DNA of 64,000 bases from positions 16,272,463-16,336,462 of the forward strand of contig CM070514.1 of the NCBI GenBank assembly GCA_036346375.1, in the 5' to 3' direction. Position 1 is the stretch's first letter, and the number at the start of each line of letters is the position of its first letter. This document shows, in pieces, positions 36,060 through 47,637 of this stretch. Made by a program: the position numbers and the translations under genes. This DNA comes from Guadua angustifolia. Lineage: Eukaryota; Streptophyta; Magnoliopsida; Poales; Poaceae. The notes under the pieces are model-generated. The model was not told the DNA's origin, did no database searches, and was given only the letters and a program-made list of their open reading frames with translations.

Positions 36060-36510
36060 TTTGGATCGATCGGGCGGAAAATGCCTCCAACTACGCCTTT
36101 TTGGGTGACGGCAATATTTTTGTCAGCCCGAGAACTATTTCCGTCGGCTAGGACACACAAAAATACAACTGTAGTCCACGTGTCTTGTTTCTGTTGGCTG
36201 GGACTGACGAAAATACAACTGCAGTACACGTGTGTTATTTTCGTCGGCCGAGGCCGATGAAAATAGCTCGCCTCTGCCACGTGTTCTATTTTCATCGGTC
36301 TGGACCGATGAAAATAGTCTAAAAACATTACGAATCCCCCGGGCACGATGACTCAATTATTTTCGTCGGTTTTGTCAAAGATGCCGATGAAAATAACTTT
36401 AATTTCGTCAGTTATACGTGACCGACGAAATTAATTGGTTATTTACGTCGGACTTTTTGGACCGATGAAAATAATGTGGGCCGGCGAAAACAGTATAGAT
36501 TCCTCTAGTG
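36060..36510. repeat. CACTA-A right subterminal repeats and terminus
   Basis: Ten or more copies, in both orientations, of a motif built on TTTTCGTCGG and CCGATGAAAATA, ending in CTCTAGTG at 36510. On the minus strand the terminus reads CACTAGAGGAATC. The motif is unrelated to that of CACTA-B, so the two elements belong to different families and should need different binding proteins. Confidence 0.85.
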
Positions 36511-37140
36511 AAAATTCACAAAATCAATTCGAATGGAAAGGAGGAGCTAGAGTACAGGGTAAAACTAACAAATTTGCATAGATCAGAATGTTATACCATA
36601 CTCAATTGACAACCACAACATTCTAAAGCCACTCATCAACCCACTGCCCAAACAAATCACCACAACCCTGCTTACATGCATCACTAGCAGCTAGATCCAC
36701 AGCGATCATGTCCGAGACAGGACACGCAAAGCCTCCGCCCAACGTACCGCCCGCCACTTCAAGGAAACACTCAAAAGAATCGAACAAAGGTCGGTGAATT
36801 CGCCCAATCGCTAGGTCAGCAACAGCAACTGACGTGGAGAGGGGGAGGCGGTGTGGGAAAACTAACTAGCGTGGAGACTAACCGGTGTGGGTAGAGGCTG
36901 GTGAGACCAATCGGCGTGGGCAGAGGTTGGCGATACCAACCGGCATGGGCAGAGCGGGGGGAGATGAAGCCGATGCTAGTAGATCTAGTCGAGATGAAGC
37001 TAGCGTGGGTGGAGCCAAGAGACATGTGGTACGGGAAGAGGCTGGCCAAGGGGTGATGTGCGGTACGGGGAGAGGCCGGGGCAGAGGGAGCCGCGGGATG
37101 GGGAAGAGGTGGCGCCGGGTTGAGTTAGGGTTAAGGGGTG
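36511..37140. other. Flank between CACTA-A and Tat2
   Basis: The only stretch that may be older sequence outside the recognised elements. The right half (36830-37135) is G-rich, with a degenerate repeat of about 28 bp (unit around 'ggtgtgggtagaggctggtgagacc', at least three copies), ending in 'gagttagggttaaggggtg' just before the Tat2 LTR. It resembles the GC-rich blocks inside CACTA 5' ends, so it may be yet another element fragment. No supported gene. Confidence 0.4.
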
Positions 37141-37790
37141 TGTCGGCGTATTTCGCCGATAGTTATTCTCCCTGGACGGAGTCCGGGGCTCGATAGAGGG
37201 GGTCTTCGTGGAAGGACGCCTACGGGCTCTCCCGAGGGATCCACACAAACAAGAATCCAAGAACACGCCGATCTTACCCAGGTTCGGGCCCCCGATGTGG
37301 GTAACAGCCCTTCGTCTCGCTTCTGCTCCTGTTAATGTTTTGAATAGATTACAAATGCTTGATCTTCACTCTATCTCCCTATTTGTTTCTCTCTTTGTTT
37401 TTCTCTGGGTTCTTCCTCGCTCCCTTAGTGCTCTTCCCGTTCTCACTCTCTCCAGACCTCTCTCCCCCCATATACCGAAGCTCCCTTATATAGGTCGGGC
37501 TGGCTCGGGCAAGTGGAAAGATGACATCATACTGATTACACTTTATTTATTACACCAATCACTGTAGCCCCATCCCCTGGTCTCATTCTCTGCACCACCG
37601 CCTAACTCTGCCCGGTCCGCTCGGGAAGCGACTTGCATACGATGGGTTCGGTGCAGGACATCAGAGGGATAAGCTATCATGTCGTTAGCATAGCCACGCA
37701 CATTCAATGGTTCTGACATGGTGTGTCGGGGGAGAAGACTTCGAGGTGAAACTCCCCCGCTCCTTCGTCGTACGCCTCCATGCCTAACTG
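37141..37790 (-). repeat. Tat2 3' LTR (right limit uncertain)
   Basis: Begins at 37141 after the G-rich flank with TGTCGGCGTATTTCGCC, which on the coding strand is the CA end of the LTR. The inner limit is a guess: a candidate TG start on the minus strand lies near 37790, next to a purine-rich stretch (GGTACTTGGGGGTCC) that could be the polypurine tract. There is no second LTR to compare with. Confidence 0.45.
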
Positions 37791-38306
37791 ACAGCGGACC
37801 CCCAAGTACCTTCTGACTCTGTCGACCGACTACGCGGCCCGGCCGCCTGGCATTGGGGCCTGGTCGCCCGCCTGCTCATCGGGCTTCCACGCGGCATGGT
37901 TGCCTGGCATCAGGGCCTGATCGCCCACCTGCCCGCCAAGCTGTCACGCTTCGGCACTTGTGGCCCTCCAGACCGTGGTGGAGAGGGAACCCCGGTGTAA
38001 AGTACACCGATAGTAGGCCCTGGGCCCGTCCTGGAGCACGCGTCAGCCCTTTCAGACCTCTTTAATGTCGACGTGCTCCCGGACGGGTCGACCACTTCTG
38101 CGCATTCAACCGCTCTAGTCCTCTCCGCTTCTACCGCCTTCTCTCAGGACCAGAAGCGTTGCGCAGTTTCGCCTTTTCGCGAACCGCCAACGTGAGAAAC
38201 CTATTAATTCGCACGCCCACAACCGGCGGTTCACAGTCTTTTCAATTCCTCCGTCTTTTTTCCTTGCCCCTTCAACTTCCTTGCCCGAAGACCTTGCTTT
38301 GCCCGA

Positions 38307-38890
38307 ATGGCACAACCGTTTCCTGCTTCGTCTGTCGACAGGGATAGGGCAATGAGGCTCTCCCGGACCGCCGCCGAGGGTTCCCTTTGCTTACGCCACG
38401 AAACCCTCGCGTCGTGGTGCGAAGCTGGGGAGATCGTTGTCTTCTCCTGGGCGATACTGGTGCGCCTGGTTTCGCCCTTCTCCGAATTCTTCCTCACCAT
38501 CCTTCACTTCTACGAGATCCACCATCTTCATCTCACCCCCAACTCCGTTCTCATTCTCTCCACCTTCGCTTACATCTGCGAGATGTTCATGGGGGTAATG
38601 CCTAATCTCTCCCTCTTCTGCTTCTTTTACACTCTCCGTGGCTCCACAGACAGCGGAGTCACAGGGAGCTGCCACTTTCGCCTCCGTGATGGATCGGCCT
38701 CCCGCTACATACCCTTCCAGACGAAGACCAACTGGAAGGCGTGGCGAAGCGATTGGCTGTATGCCGGCGATGACAGCGGTCTTGAAGCCCTGGAGATGCC
38801 CTCTGCACTAGCAGAGGCATCGAGAACTGGAGCTCACCCATTGAGGAAACAGCGGAGACTCCGGGCTGCGAGACTCCGGGCTGACTAGGG
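38307..38890 (+). pseudogene. Tat2 antisense extra gene, N-terminal part (Transposase_28-like)
   Basis: Open frame from ATG 38307 (MAQPFPASSV). The sequence FSEFFLTILHFYEIHHLHLT, followed by VLILSTFAYICEMFMGVMP and FFYTLRG, matches the N-terminal region of the plant 'putative gypsy type transposon' family. WKAWRSDWLYAGDD follows near 38730. A TAG ends this stretch at 38886-38888; the rest of the gene lies beyond the large-LTR insertion, from 50830. The role of this protein in Tat elements is unknown. Confidence 0.7.
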
Positions 38891-38963
38891 CACTGGTGGT
38901 CCAGGACTTCGTGACTCGAAGGATCAGCCCCCTACGCTGGCGTGCCCGACCGGCATGGCAGGA

Positions 38964-41900
38964 TGTCAGGACCTGAATCTGCAAATTCAGACCCTCTGTG
39001 TATTCTGCACTAGTCCAGGATCACGCTAGTGCACACAGGCTAAACAGGGTTAAAGTACCACAATCATACACAGCGGAATAATAATAAAGTACTTCAAACA
39101 TGTATATAAACCAGTTGCACGACTTTATGGTCACCTTACAAATAGTCTGCCACGTAGGGCTTACATTAATCAAAGTATCAGGAAAATAACAGCGGAAAAT
39201 AAAGCATCGTGGTGACCCATCACTTTGCCACAGGCAACTGACGAGGCTTGCTCCCTAGTTCTCTGGCTCCTCGACATACTTCTCTTCCCAAGCAGGCGTA
39301 GGCCCAAAGCAATACAAACTACCACCACGAACTGGAAGTAGGGACGTTCTGCCCGAACCAGTATACATCCGGGACTTCCTCAGTCTGACCATTCGAGGGG
39401 AGGGGACGCGCGACCCCCTAAAACTTACAAATTTACTTGCCGGTTATACGAAACACTGACAAACACATACCAACAACAACTCAACATCCATATGGAACCA
39501 CACAGGCCTCCACATATCAACATCATCGTGTGGCAACACATCACACCATTTCAAAATACATTGCATATTCCATTAATCAATATTGACCTTTGTATTTCCA
39601 AAATGATGTCACTAACTTGTTGCAAGTCTAAGCAAACTAATACATTCTATCAAACCCAGGTTGGCAATTTATTAGCTACCAACTATTAATCAAGAATCCT
39701 AGGGTGACAAATGAATCATGGCATACAAATAATAGAGACAAGGTGGCAATAACAAGTAGGTTGATTAACTAATTCATCCAAATTAATTAAATCCATTTTT
39801 AATTAAATTAGCATGCATAGTTTGAATCAAAATACATTTTTAAGGCTTAGGAGCAAAATGATCAAAGCACAACTTGCCAGGCCCTTCTGATTTTTACTGT
39901 TCTTTACTCTTTATCTTTGACTTTGAATCTTCGGTCTTCAATCTTCACTTCCTTGATCTTCATCTCCTTGGAACGACTTCCGGACAATGCGTCTAACGAT
40001 TAAAGAAGAAGCAAACACAAACCAACTCAAAAGATAAATCGAATAAACTCCAAATTGAGAACGAATAATATTGGATTGCAATGTTTTAGATGAATTTAGG
40101 AACTTGAATGGACTAGATCGAAGATTAGACAAAAGAGGATGAGCTTTTGGAAAATACACCAGAAAGAAAAAGACTGATAACTGAGAGAGAAAGAATAGTA
40201 TTCTAAAGAATATTTCTTTTGAAGTTATTATCTTGATTGGATAGACAATGACATATGGGCATCGATCTATAGACCGGGTCCATAAAGATATGTTAGTTCA
40301 CGATGAACTAAGCTGATGCTTAAGTTGACTTTTGTTGACTAAGTAGATACATAATCAAACAAAAGAAAGATAGGCTGATAGATTAGATATGGCATAAGGA
40401 TATGACACATGGCAATGGTCTATTGACCAGGTCTAAGAATGATTTTCAGGTCAGGGGCAGATTAGATTTTCAAAGATAAGACAAGGATAAGTGGGGTTGA
40501 CATCCATTGCGATTCGATATGGGGTTCAGTCATACATCGACGAAAAGGCTCGATGATGACAAGACGGCAATGATAAGAAGACGGGGCTAAACTCAATGTG
40601 ATAGGGCTAGATCACATCAAGGCGATAGAACAGATGATGACATCGCACTAGGGCCTTTACTTGCATGCACACATGTGATGAGAGCAAAGCGTTAACGGCG
40701 GGATGTTAATGATGAAATGTTAACAGCAGAACGTTAATGATGGAACGTTAACGATGGAACGTTAACGGCGGAACGTTAATGATGGAATGTTAACGGCGAA
40801 ATGTTAACGATGAAGGTGAAGCGTTAACAGAACACTTATGAGATTACAAGGTGGTGACCATCGATTGAAAGATAGGGCAGCGAGGTCATGACATGGCTCA
40901 AGTTTGATTTGAGATCTACGGGGTACACATATCGTGACGCAACGACAAATTGGACCAAAGGTTAAGTCCAGGTTTGAGCGAAAGCGATTCAAGGATGGAT
41001 ACACTTGACATAGGGTAGAACGATAGGGTTGGCTCTGCGTTAAAGGTTACCAAGGATGGTGAACCGAAACGCGCACCGTTACGAAGGACTAGGCCAAAAG
41101 ACGACGGGTAGATTCTAGAACATGGCTTTGACGGCAACCGGGGATCAAATGAACTTCACCGATGGGTAAAACAGGGGATAATGATCTACTGGACACAATA
41201 ATATGGCCATGACAAACCAAAATGGTTGGCGGCACAAGACGACGCGCGGCGGTGGCAAAAAGGCGACGGGTAACGAATATTAAAATTTTCGGAGGATGCA
41301 ACAGCAAAGGGGTAGCGAGTAACACGTAGAACGCGGCGACACGAACTGAATGATATAGCCTGATTTGGCGGCAACCCAATGGACAGATCACAATCTGCCG
41401 ACGAACAGCTGCCGGAGCCAATAGATTGATTTTTCAACTGTCGGAACGCAGTCTGATCGGGGAAGATTGATTTTTCTGAGGAAACACCGCAGGCAAAACC
41501 TTGAGTTAGGGCGAGCACCATGTAGAGGACATCAATATGAGTCTACAAAAAACATTTCACGGTCAAACTCGCAAAAACAAAGGAGAACGGGCAGAAACAA
41601 GATTTGAGATTAGAACGGCCATAACTTTTGATTCCACAGATGAAACTGTATCAAATTTGGACGGGAGATAGATGGTACCATGGGGCATGAGGTAATGTGG
41701 TTGGATATCAGAAAAACTCACCCAGCTGGCAAGGAACGCGATGCCAAAACCAGTCGACGAGAGGGGCGCCCGGGAGATGAAAAGATTTCGGTTTTGGAAT
41801 TTGGGGAGGTGCTCTGGAGGTGGGAGGACGTGCTCTGGACTTTATGGGGCAGGTGAGGGGTCATGGCACCCTTGAATAAGCTTGGGAAGTTGAACCAAGG

Positions 41901-42491
41901 AAAGAGAACGAGTTTGCAATGAAAACAGGTTGAAAACGGCTCGGATCGAGTACCTGGCGTTCAAACTTTAGTATCCGATCCTCGGGCGTCCAATCTTCAT
42001 CTTGCAACTGGAAACGAGCAGGCGACACAGCTTGACGTGGTGGTGACGTGTGCCCAGGCGGCTTACCACACGCCAAGCCGCGCGTGAGTTGGTGGGCTTC
42101 GGTGTGAAGTTTGTCTTGTGGCGGTTCGGAATTCGGGCCGAAGGAAGATGCGGCTTGGAGGAAGGGGCTGAAGAGAGATTGAGCCCAAGATAATCTCTGA
42201 TTTGGGAATTTATTTTCGAATTGAATAATTCCGAAGAATTCAAATTAAATACCAAAATAGCAAACAAGCACAGAAAAAAAAAATCAGAAAATACAAAAAA
42301 ATCCTTGAAGCACAAGGAAGCCAAATAAAATAGATTTGCATTTTATTAAAGTATTAATTAATCAAATTAAATTGTTTTAACTTTAGAAAATTCCAAATTA
42401 AGCTTTAATTAAGCGAGAGAATTATTGCGAATTTTTGGGGAACTAAATCTTCACAAAAGATTTTTGAAAACCCAAATTTTGGGATGTTACA
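38964..42491 (-). repeat. 3' LTR (left copy) of the large-LTR element
   Basis: About 3528 bp. Compared with the right copy it has about 417 extra bases (39111-39527) and lacks about 140 bases present at 49682-49828. Elsewhere the two align well, with scattered substitutions. Confidence 0.85.
40691..40816. repeat. 14-bp tandem repeat (GTTAACGATGGAAC unit), left LTR
   Basis: Nine consecutive 14-bp units built on GTTAAC/GTTAAT, several joined by AACGTTAAC, inside the LTR. The right LTR has the same nine-unit array at 48949-49074. Differences are mostly C-to-T in this copy. Confidence 0.9.
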
Positions 42492-42504
42492 AACCTCCCC
42501 CCTT
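42492..42504 (-). other. Polypurine tract of the large-LTR element
   Basis: The minus strand reads TAAGGGGGGAGGTT directly before TGTAACATCCC of the 3' LTR. Confidence 0.75.
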
Positions 42505-43831
42505 AACAGAATCTCGTCCCTGAGATTCAAGGCTGACTATAGAAATAGGATCAGGGAGACTCAACTCTTGAGACTTCCTCGAACTTCCAAGCAACTGCAC
42601 ACTAGACAAGGTCTCTTCTGAAGAAACGCTTGATAACATCCAAAAATTTGTAGGCTGCTTTTCGTAATAAAATCCTTTTGCATTTCATCTGACTCCCATA
42701 GGGTCTGATTTTCTGACACTAGAAGGCACTTCTTCTGTTGAGATTCTTGAAAGACATTATACACCTATGATGACATCTCTTGGAAACTTCAATGGCAAGC
42801 ATCCTTGCTTTTGTTCATTGATACTGGATTTTCTGCTTCTCGCAGGAATTGGTCAAACTGCACCTGAGGACGAACGAATATGCAACTCTGCGGTCCCAAA
42901 CAAAGCTTGAACACCCTTTTTTTATCTTTGAACATTACAAGCTGGGTTGACTCTCAAAGACAACTCTTGAATGGAGACACATGAAAGGAACTTCTCAAGA
43001 TTCTACTCGAACCGAGCAACTCAAGTTATTTGGTAATCGCTTCCTTTGTCGCGTGGATATCTTTGAAAATCCAGACACTACTTTATTTAAACTCGGTGAC
43101 ATTGATCAGAACAAATCTGGCAATCCTTAATAACTGGTACAATAGTAGCTCTACAAAATCACATCCTTACTGAGGCTTGGACTTTTGATGTCTTTGATTT
43201 TTTTTTGGTTGGTCTAATATCATCTTTGTTGGCCTAATACTGTCTTTGTCAGCTTGATTCTCGAGTATTGACTTAAACCCTATATCAACTGGATTTTCTC
43301 TCACATTGAACTCAAGCTTCAACTATTACTAAAGTAATGGTATTGGTTTGCTGGCATACACAGTGTAGCTAGAGTAATTCGTCAGGAGAACAATTATCCT
43401 TTGTAGTTGTTAAGTAGACGCGACAACTCTTTCTTCTGATGTGATGGCATATCCACCTCCTTGACTCAACCATAACGGATCAAGCGGTCCTTAGCTGTCT
43501 CCAACATGCCGAAGTTAAACTGACCACAAATTTATCTCAGGAACACTCTAGCGCCTCTTAGCTGATTACATCTCTAACCTTCAACCAAAACTGCTTTACA
43601 CATGGGTAGCTAATGTAATTCTAGGGATAAACATCTCAAGCATGGGCTTCTAATATAATAAGCTTTATTAAAAACTTAATCTTAACAGTGGACAAATTAA
43701 CTATCAACATCCTGCATTACTTATGACTTTTGATCAGTACAACATTTGATGCTTTCTAAGCTTCAGCAGTCATAATGTGGTTGGCATGATCTTGTACTGG
43801 CGCTTACGGCATAGCTTCAGCTTGAACTGCT
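42505..43831. other. Interior of the large-LTR element with no gene
   Basis: About 1.3 kb between the polypurine tract and the end of gag, where pol would lie in an autonomous element. I find no reverse transcriptase, RNase H or integrase motif on either strand. Confidence 0.5.
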
Positions 43832-45328
43832 TCATAATTCACTTTCTGGAGCAAGTGTCTCGGTAGGTGTAGGGTTGAGATTGAAGCGGACAGGTATAAC
43901 ACCTTTTCTCCTAGGACAACTGTTGGCAAAGTGTCCTGGCTCATTGCATCTAAAGCAACGCCGGGATGACGTTTGTTGGCTTCCTCCTGACATAGCCTTA
44001 ATCTTGGTAGGGGTAGAGCTGAGATCGATGCGATCCACAGTGATCACTTTCTTCTGAGGGTAGTGGTTAACATAATGTCCAGGTTGGTGGCAGGTAAAGC
44101 AAACTCTAGGTAGTAAGCTTCCTCCTTGAGAACTTTTCACCGGGTTGGTATTTTGAAAACTCTGATCATCAAGGTGAAGCACAGGTGAGAGTGTCTCGGA
44201 CAAAGTCTGAATAGTATGACCATTGAGTTGTTGAGGAGCACTCCTCACTCGCTGTTGCGGTGGTCCTTCCTGACAAGCTTTCTGAAGCTTGTCGTTGTCC
44301 TCCAGTTCCTTGCGTTCATCTCTAAGAACAAGGGTCTTTCTAACCAGCTCTTCTTGTTTCAACTGACTTCTTGAGCAAGTTGCTCCCGTAGTCTTATCAC
44401 TCACTCTTGGGGTTATAAACTTAACCAAAGAAATTTCTAGAATGATCATGGCTTCAGAAATTGTTTGACTCTTTTGTGGGCATTCCTTGACAATGTTACC
44501 TAACTCACCACAGTTGTAACATGAATGTTTGGGTTGTCGTGCCGGGTTGATGGGGCATTCTCTAGCCCAGTGACCTCGTTCACCACACAAGAAATAGTTC
44601 AAACGTGGCCAAGTATCACTGAATTGATGAGGCGTACTGGTAGGGTTGACATGTTTCTTCTTTATTTCTTTATGCAGCACAGCAAGTGTTGATGACAATC
44701 TTTCTCTTTTTGCTAACTCTTGAGCAATGACGGCTCGAAAATTCTCTCACTGATGCCTAGTCATGGCGGTCACTATTGGATCCAATGGACGTTGAGCTGG
44801 ACAATGGTCCTGACCTTCACAAAGATAGCATGTGATATTGCTCATAGGACATTCTCTGGGTAAATGACTTCCTTCACAACTGGAATAGTTGATTGCATGC
44901 CCATCCACAGTGTGTCCTATTTATCCACAACGGATGCATGCACGGTCTTCTGATTTGTTTGGTTGACAACACTTCAAGGAACAACGTCTAGGTATGGTAT
45001 CAGGTGCGGAGGTACCATTCTTCCTTGGCCTTACTGTAGTTCCACTGTCCTTTGTCGAAGTGAAGAGTCGACGAAAGACGGTGGTAAACTCTATCCAAGT
45101 GATGGTATGTCCATCCTCAAGGGTGGCGTAGAAACATTTCCACCAGGCTAATGCATTTCTTTCTAACTGGCACGTAGCGTAGGGAACTTTCTCTTTATCT
45201 TCACATTGCATCAAAGCCAGCTTCTCTTCTATGATGCGAAGCCAAATTTCTGCATCTCTGGGAGTGGCTGATCCGTCAAACATGGGGGTTTGGTCTCCAA
45301 GAACAAAGAGAACTTTAGTTGTGGACAC
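43832..45328 (-). pseudogene. Gag-like gene with multiple zinc knuckles
   Basis: The N-terminal part (45328-44950) has a retrotransposon gag core: PMFDGSATPRDAEIWLRIIE and NALAWWKCFYATL. Downstream are about seven CCHC-type zinc knuckle sites, at about 44945-44921, 44890-44852, 44837-44805, 44596-44555, 44521-44480, 44101-44060 and 43957-43916. Only the last (CFRCNEPGHFANSC) keeps all four ligands. Others have Cys-to-Tyr or His-to-Asn changes (YFLCGERGHWAREC, CYNCGELGNIVKEC, CFTCHQPGHYVNHY). A stop and frame breaks lie between 44921 and 44700; 44698-43832 is open. Gag would package the element RNA; extra knuckles suggest RNA or DNA binding. No protease follows. Confidence 0.75.
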
Positions 45329-45634
45329 GTTGTTGTGTCTGTGGTTGTAGGGGTATTGATTTTAGTACCATTAGCATTCATCTGTTGCATCACCCTCTGC
45401 ATGAGATGAGTTTGTGCAGTGAGAAACTAATCCAAGTTCTGATTTGTCACAGTTGGTACAGTGGTTAACTGTTGGTCACAATCTTCTTTATCACTGTTAC
45501 CAGTAGTAGCAATTGTGCTAACTTGAATTGCCTCAGAATCGTTGTTGCAGCCGGTCCTTTCCATCTGTTGACCACTCCAAGGTTAAGTTAAGAGGGAAAA
45601 GCAAAGATAAGATTCGAGATTCCTAGTGTAGGGG

Positions 45635-47082
45635 TGTTGGTGATATGCCCTAGAGGCGATCATGTGAGATGATCGTATCATACGTCTATGTTCATGTACT
45701 TATCAGTTCCATAAATAAATGTCACTCCTTTGTTCATTGAGTATGACTTAATTGTGAAACAAATTGGTTATATGATATTATTCTAAACGATCCCTGGTCA
45801 CATATCATTATGTGGGACAATAGTGATCTGACCATCACATGTATTGATTGATGGTAATATTTCACATACCATAGATATGGAGATATCAAATCAATAATGT
45901 AAGCACATGTTAGAGAACATGGGGTTGGATAGACCCGCTCAAGACACGATGAGATTGTTATCTTAGAAGTGCCATCGAATGTAGTCCCGAGTGGTATACC
46001 TATATGATCCTTTGACCTAAGATTCTTATTGATTCTCGGCATGCGTAATTGTATACATTGGGGCTATCAAGCGCTTCTCCGTGGCGGGGAGTTATAAAAG
46101 GTAGCTACGGGTATGCCATGAAACATGGCGTGAGATATAAGAGATCAAGATGGAATTTGCCCTCCTTGATAATGGGAGAGATATCTCCGGGCCCTCGGTG
46201 TGGATGGATAAGGAAAAGTGCATGGCCATGCCAAAGTGATTAAAGTGTTAATCACGAATTATATCCATTACATTGACGAGTGAATTTGTCAAGCTATCAC
46301 AAGGGTGTACGCTTCTGCCTTGAGCTTGGCGATATCATGTGGCAAAAGGATCTTATGTGAGTGTATCAAGGTTCACTGATTCGATCATTGTGTACATTCG
46401 GGGTCAATATGTGCTGCTAGGTACCGCTATTGACTTGTAGTGCAGGAAAGGGTTCTCGGGACATGCGTGACTTGTACATGAGCCTAATGGGTCACACACT
46501 TAATGGGTTGGATCATGTTTGATGGATTGGATCCATTAGTGGGTTTCTGTGATTTGGATCATCTGGCGTCTTAATGGATTTCTACTGTAGAAGATCCATT
46601 AGCTGAGTCCTAGTGGGCTTCTATCGTAGATGGCCCGTTAGTGCGCTTTATATAAAGGGGGCGTGCAGCCAGTGCACTCTCCCCACCACAAGCCCTAGCC
46701 ATCGCTGCATCCCACTGCCCCCTAAAACCCTAGCCGCACGCGTGGGTGCTAGCACACCAGCGCGCGGTGATCCCACCCCGGACGTGTGGATACCACAGAG
46801 GTGTCATCGCTCTTGCGTTGGCGCTGACCGATTCAATCGGCTACATCAACTGTACGACTACAACAACGTTGCTGTGACGACGATCCACGACAAGGAGAAG
46901 TACCATATCGTGTTCGACTACGTATAGTGCTTCAAAGCACGCGGGGAGGCTTCACCCACTCTACTTCCGCTGCTAACGTGCTCCAAGGTTAACGCTCCAT
47001 GATCTTTGACTTGCATGCTTCCTGGGTGTTCGTGGTAGAAAATTTTTTGTTTTCGGCTAGTGTAGCACCGCGTTCTCCTTCA
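45635..47082 (+). mobile_element. Solo LTR 3, Angela/RIRE1-like copia
   Basis: Starts TGTTGGTGATATGCCC and ends near CTCCTTCA, and is homologous to 7109-8641 over its length. A GGGG run occurs on both sides (45631-45634 and 47083-47086), a possible partial target duplication. It lies in the 5' untranslated part of the large-LTR gag element, just upstream of gag on the minus strand. The ORF at 46613-46927 is LTR sequence. Confidence 0.8.
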
Positions 47083-47620
47083 GGGGAACAGGTTTAACCC
47101 AAAAACTTAAGCAAACAATTACTAACTTGGTATGGTTGCTTATCCAAGCCTAAAAGCTCTGCAACACATACTGCACACTTAGCAAACAAGGAAAACCAAA
47201 TTAACCTAAACACACAATAATCTCTAGTCTCGGAGGTAACACTTCTATCTTGGGCGGATCGACTCTCACACATGAGTCTCAGCTGCTCTGGCACTAGTTC
47301 TTCTAGCTTCGGAACACTTCATCGATCCACTTTTCTTGAGTTCGATGATTTACGTCTTCCACGATATTGAGATTGGCGGCGACACCCAGCGCTTTCTCCT
47401 TAAGTGTGAAACAACGATAACTATTTGGAACAACTCAGATAAGATCTTCATTTAAAATAACAGGGAAAGATAGAAATTTTCAGCAAGGAGAAAAGAATAG
47501 AAGAATAAGACAAGTCAAGAACTTATCATTCTTTCAAGTTAAATTTTTTTCTTTTAGAAAATAATTTCGAAGTTCCTAAAGAACGGCTAATCTATCTAGG
47601 GTCAAGACCTATAGTCAGTA
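47083..47620. other. 5' leader of the large-LTR element
   Basis: Untranslated leader between the primer site and the solo LTR on the minus strand. A small open frame at 47294-47094 shows no known domain. Confidence 0.4.
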
Positions 47621-47633
47621 TGCTCTGATACCA
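47621..47633 (-). other. Primer binding site (initiator tRNA-Met type), large-LTR element
   Basis: TGGTATCAGAGCA on the minus strand, four bases inside the 5' LTR. Confidence 0.85.
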
Positions 47634-47637
47634 CCTC

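Larger units (their letters stand above)
1..36510 (-). mobile_element. CACTA-A, outer En/Spm-type DNA transposon (partial)
   Basis: The right terminus is at 36510, where the minus strand begins CACTAGAGGAATC. A subterminal array of GTCGGT/GATGAAAAT repeats follows inward. Gene order on the minus strand is normal for a grass CACTA: TNP2 transposase first (34542-31365), then a Transposase_24-like second gene (about 3600-1267). The element is split at 3955/31350 by the complete CACTA-B element. The left end is outside the window, so neither its target duplication nor its full length can be stated. Length excluding CACTA-B is at least 9 kb. Confidence 0.8.
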
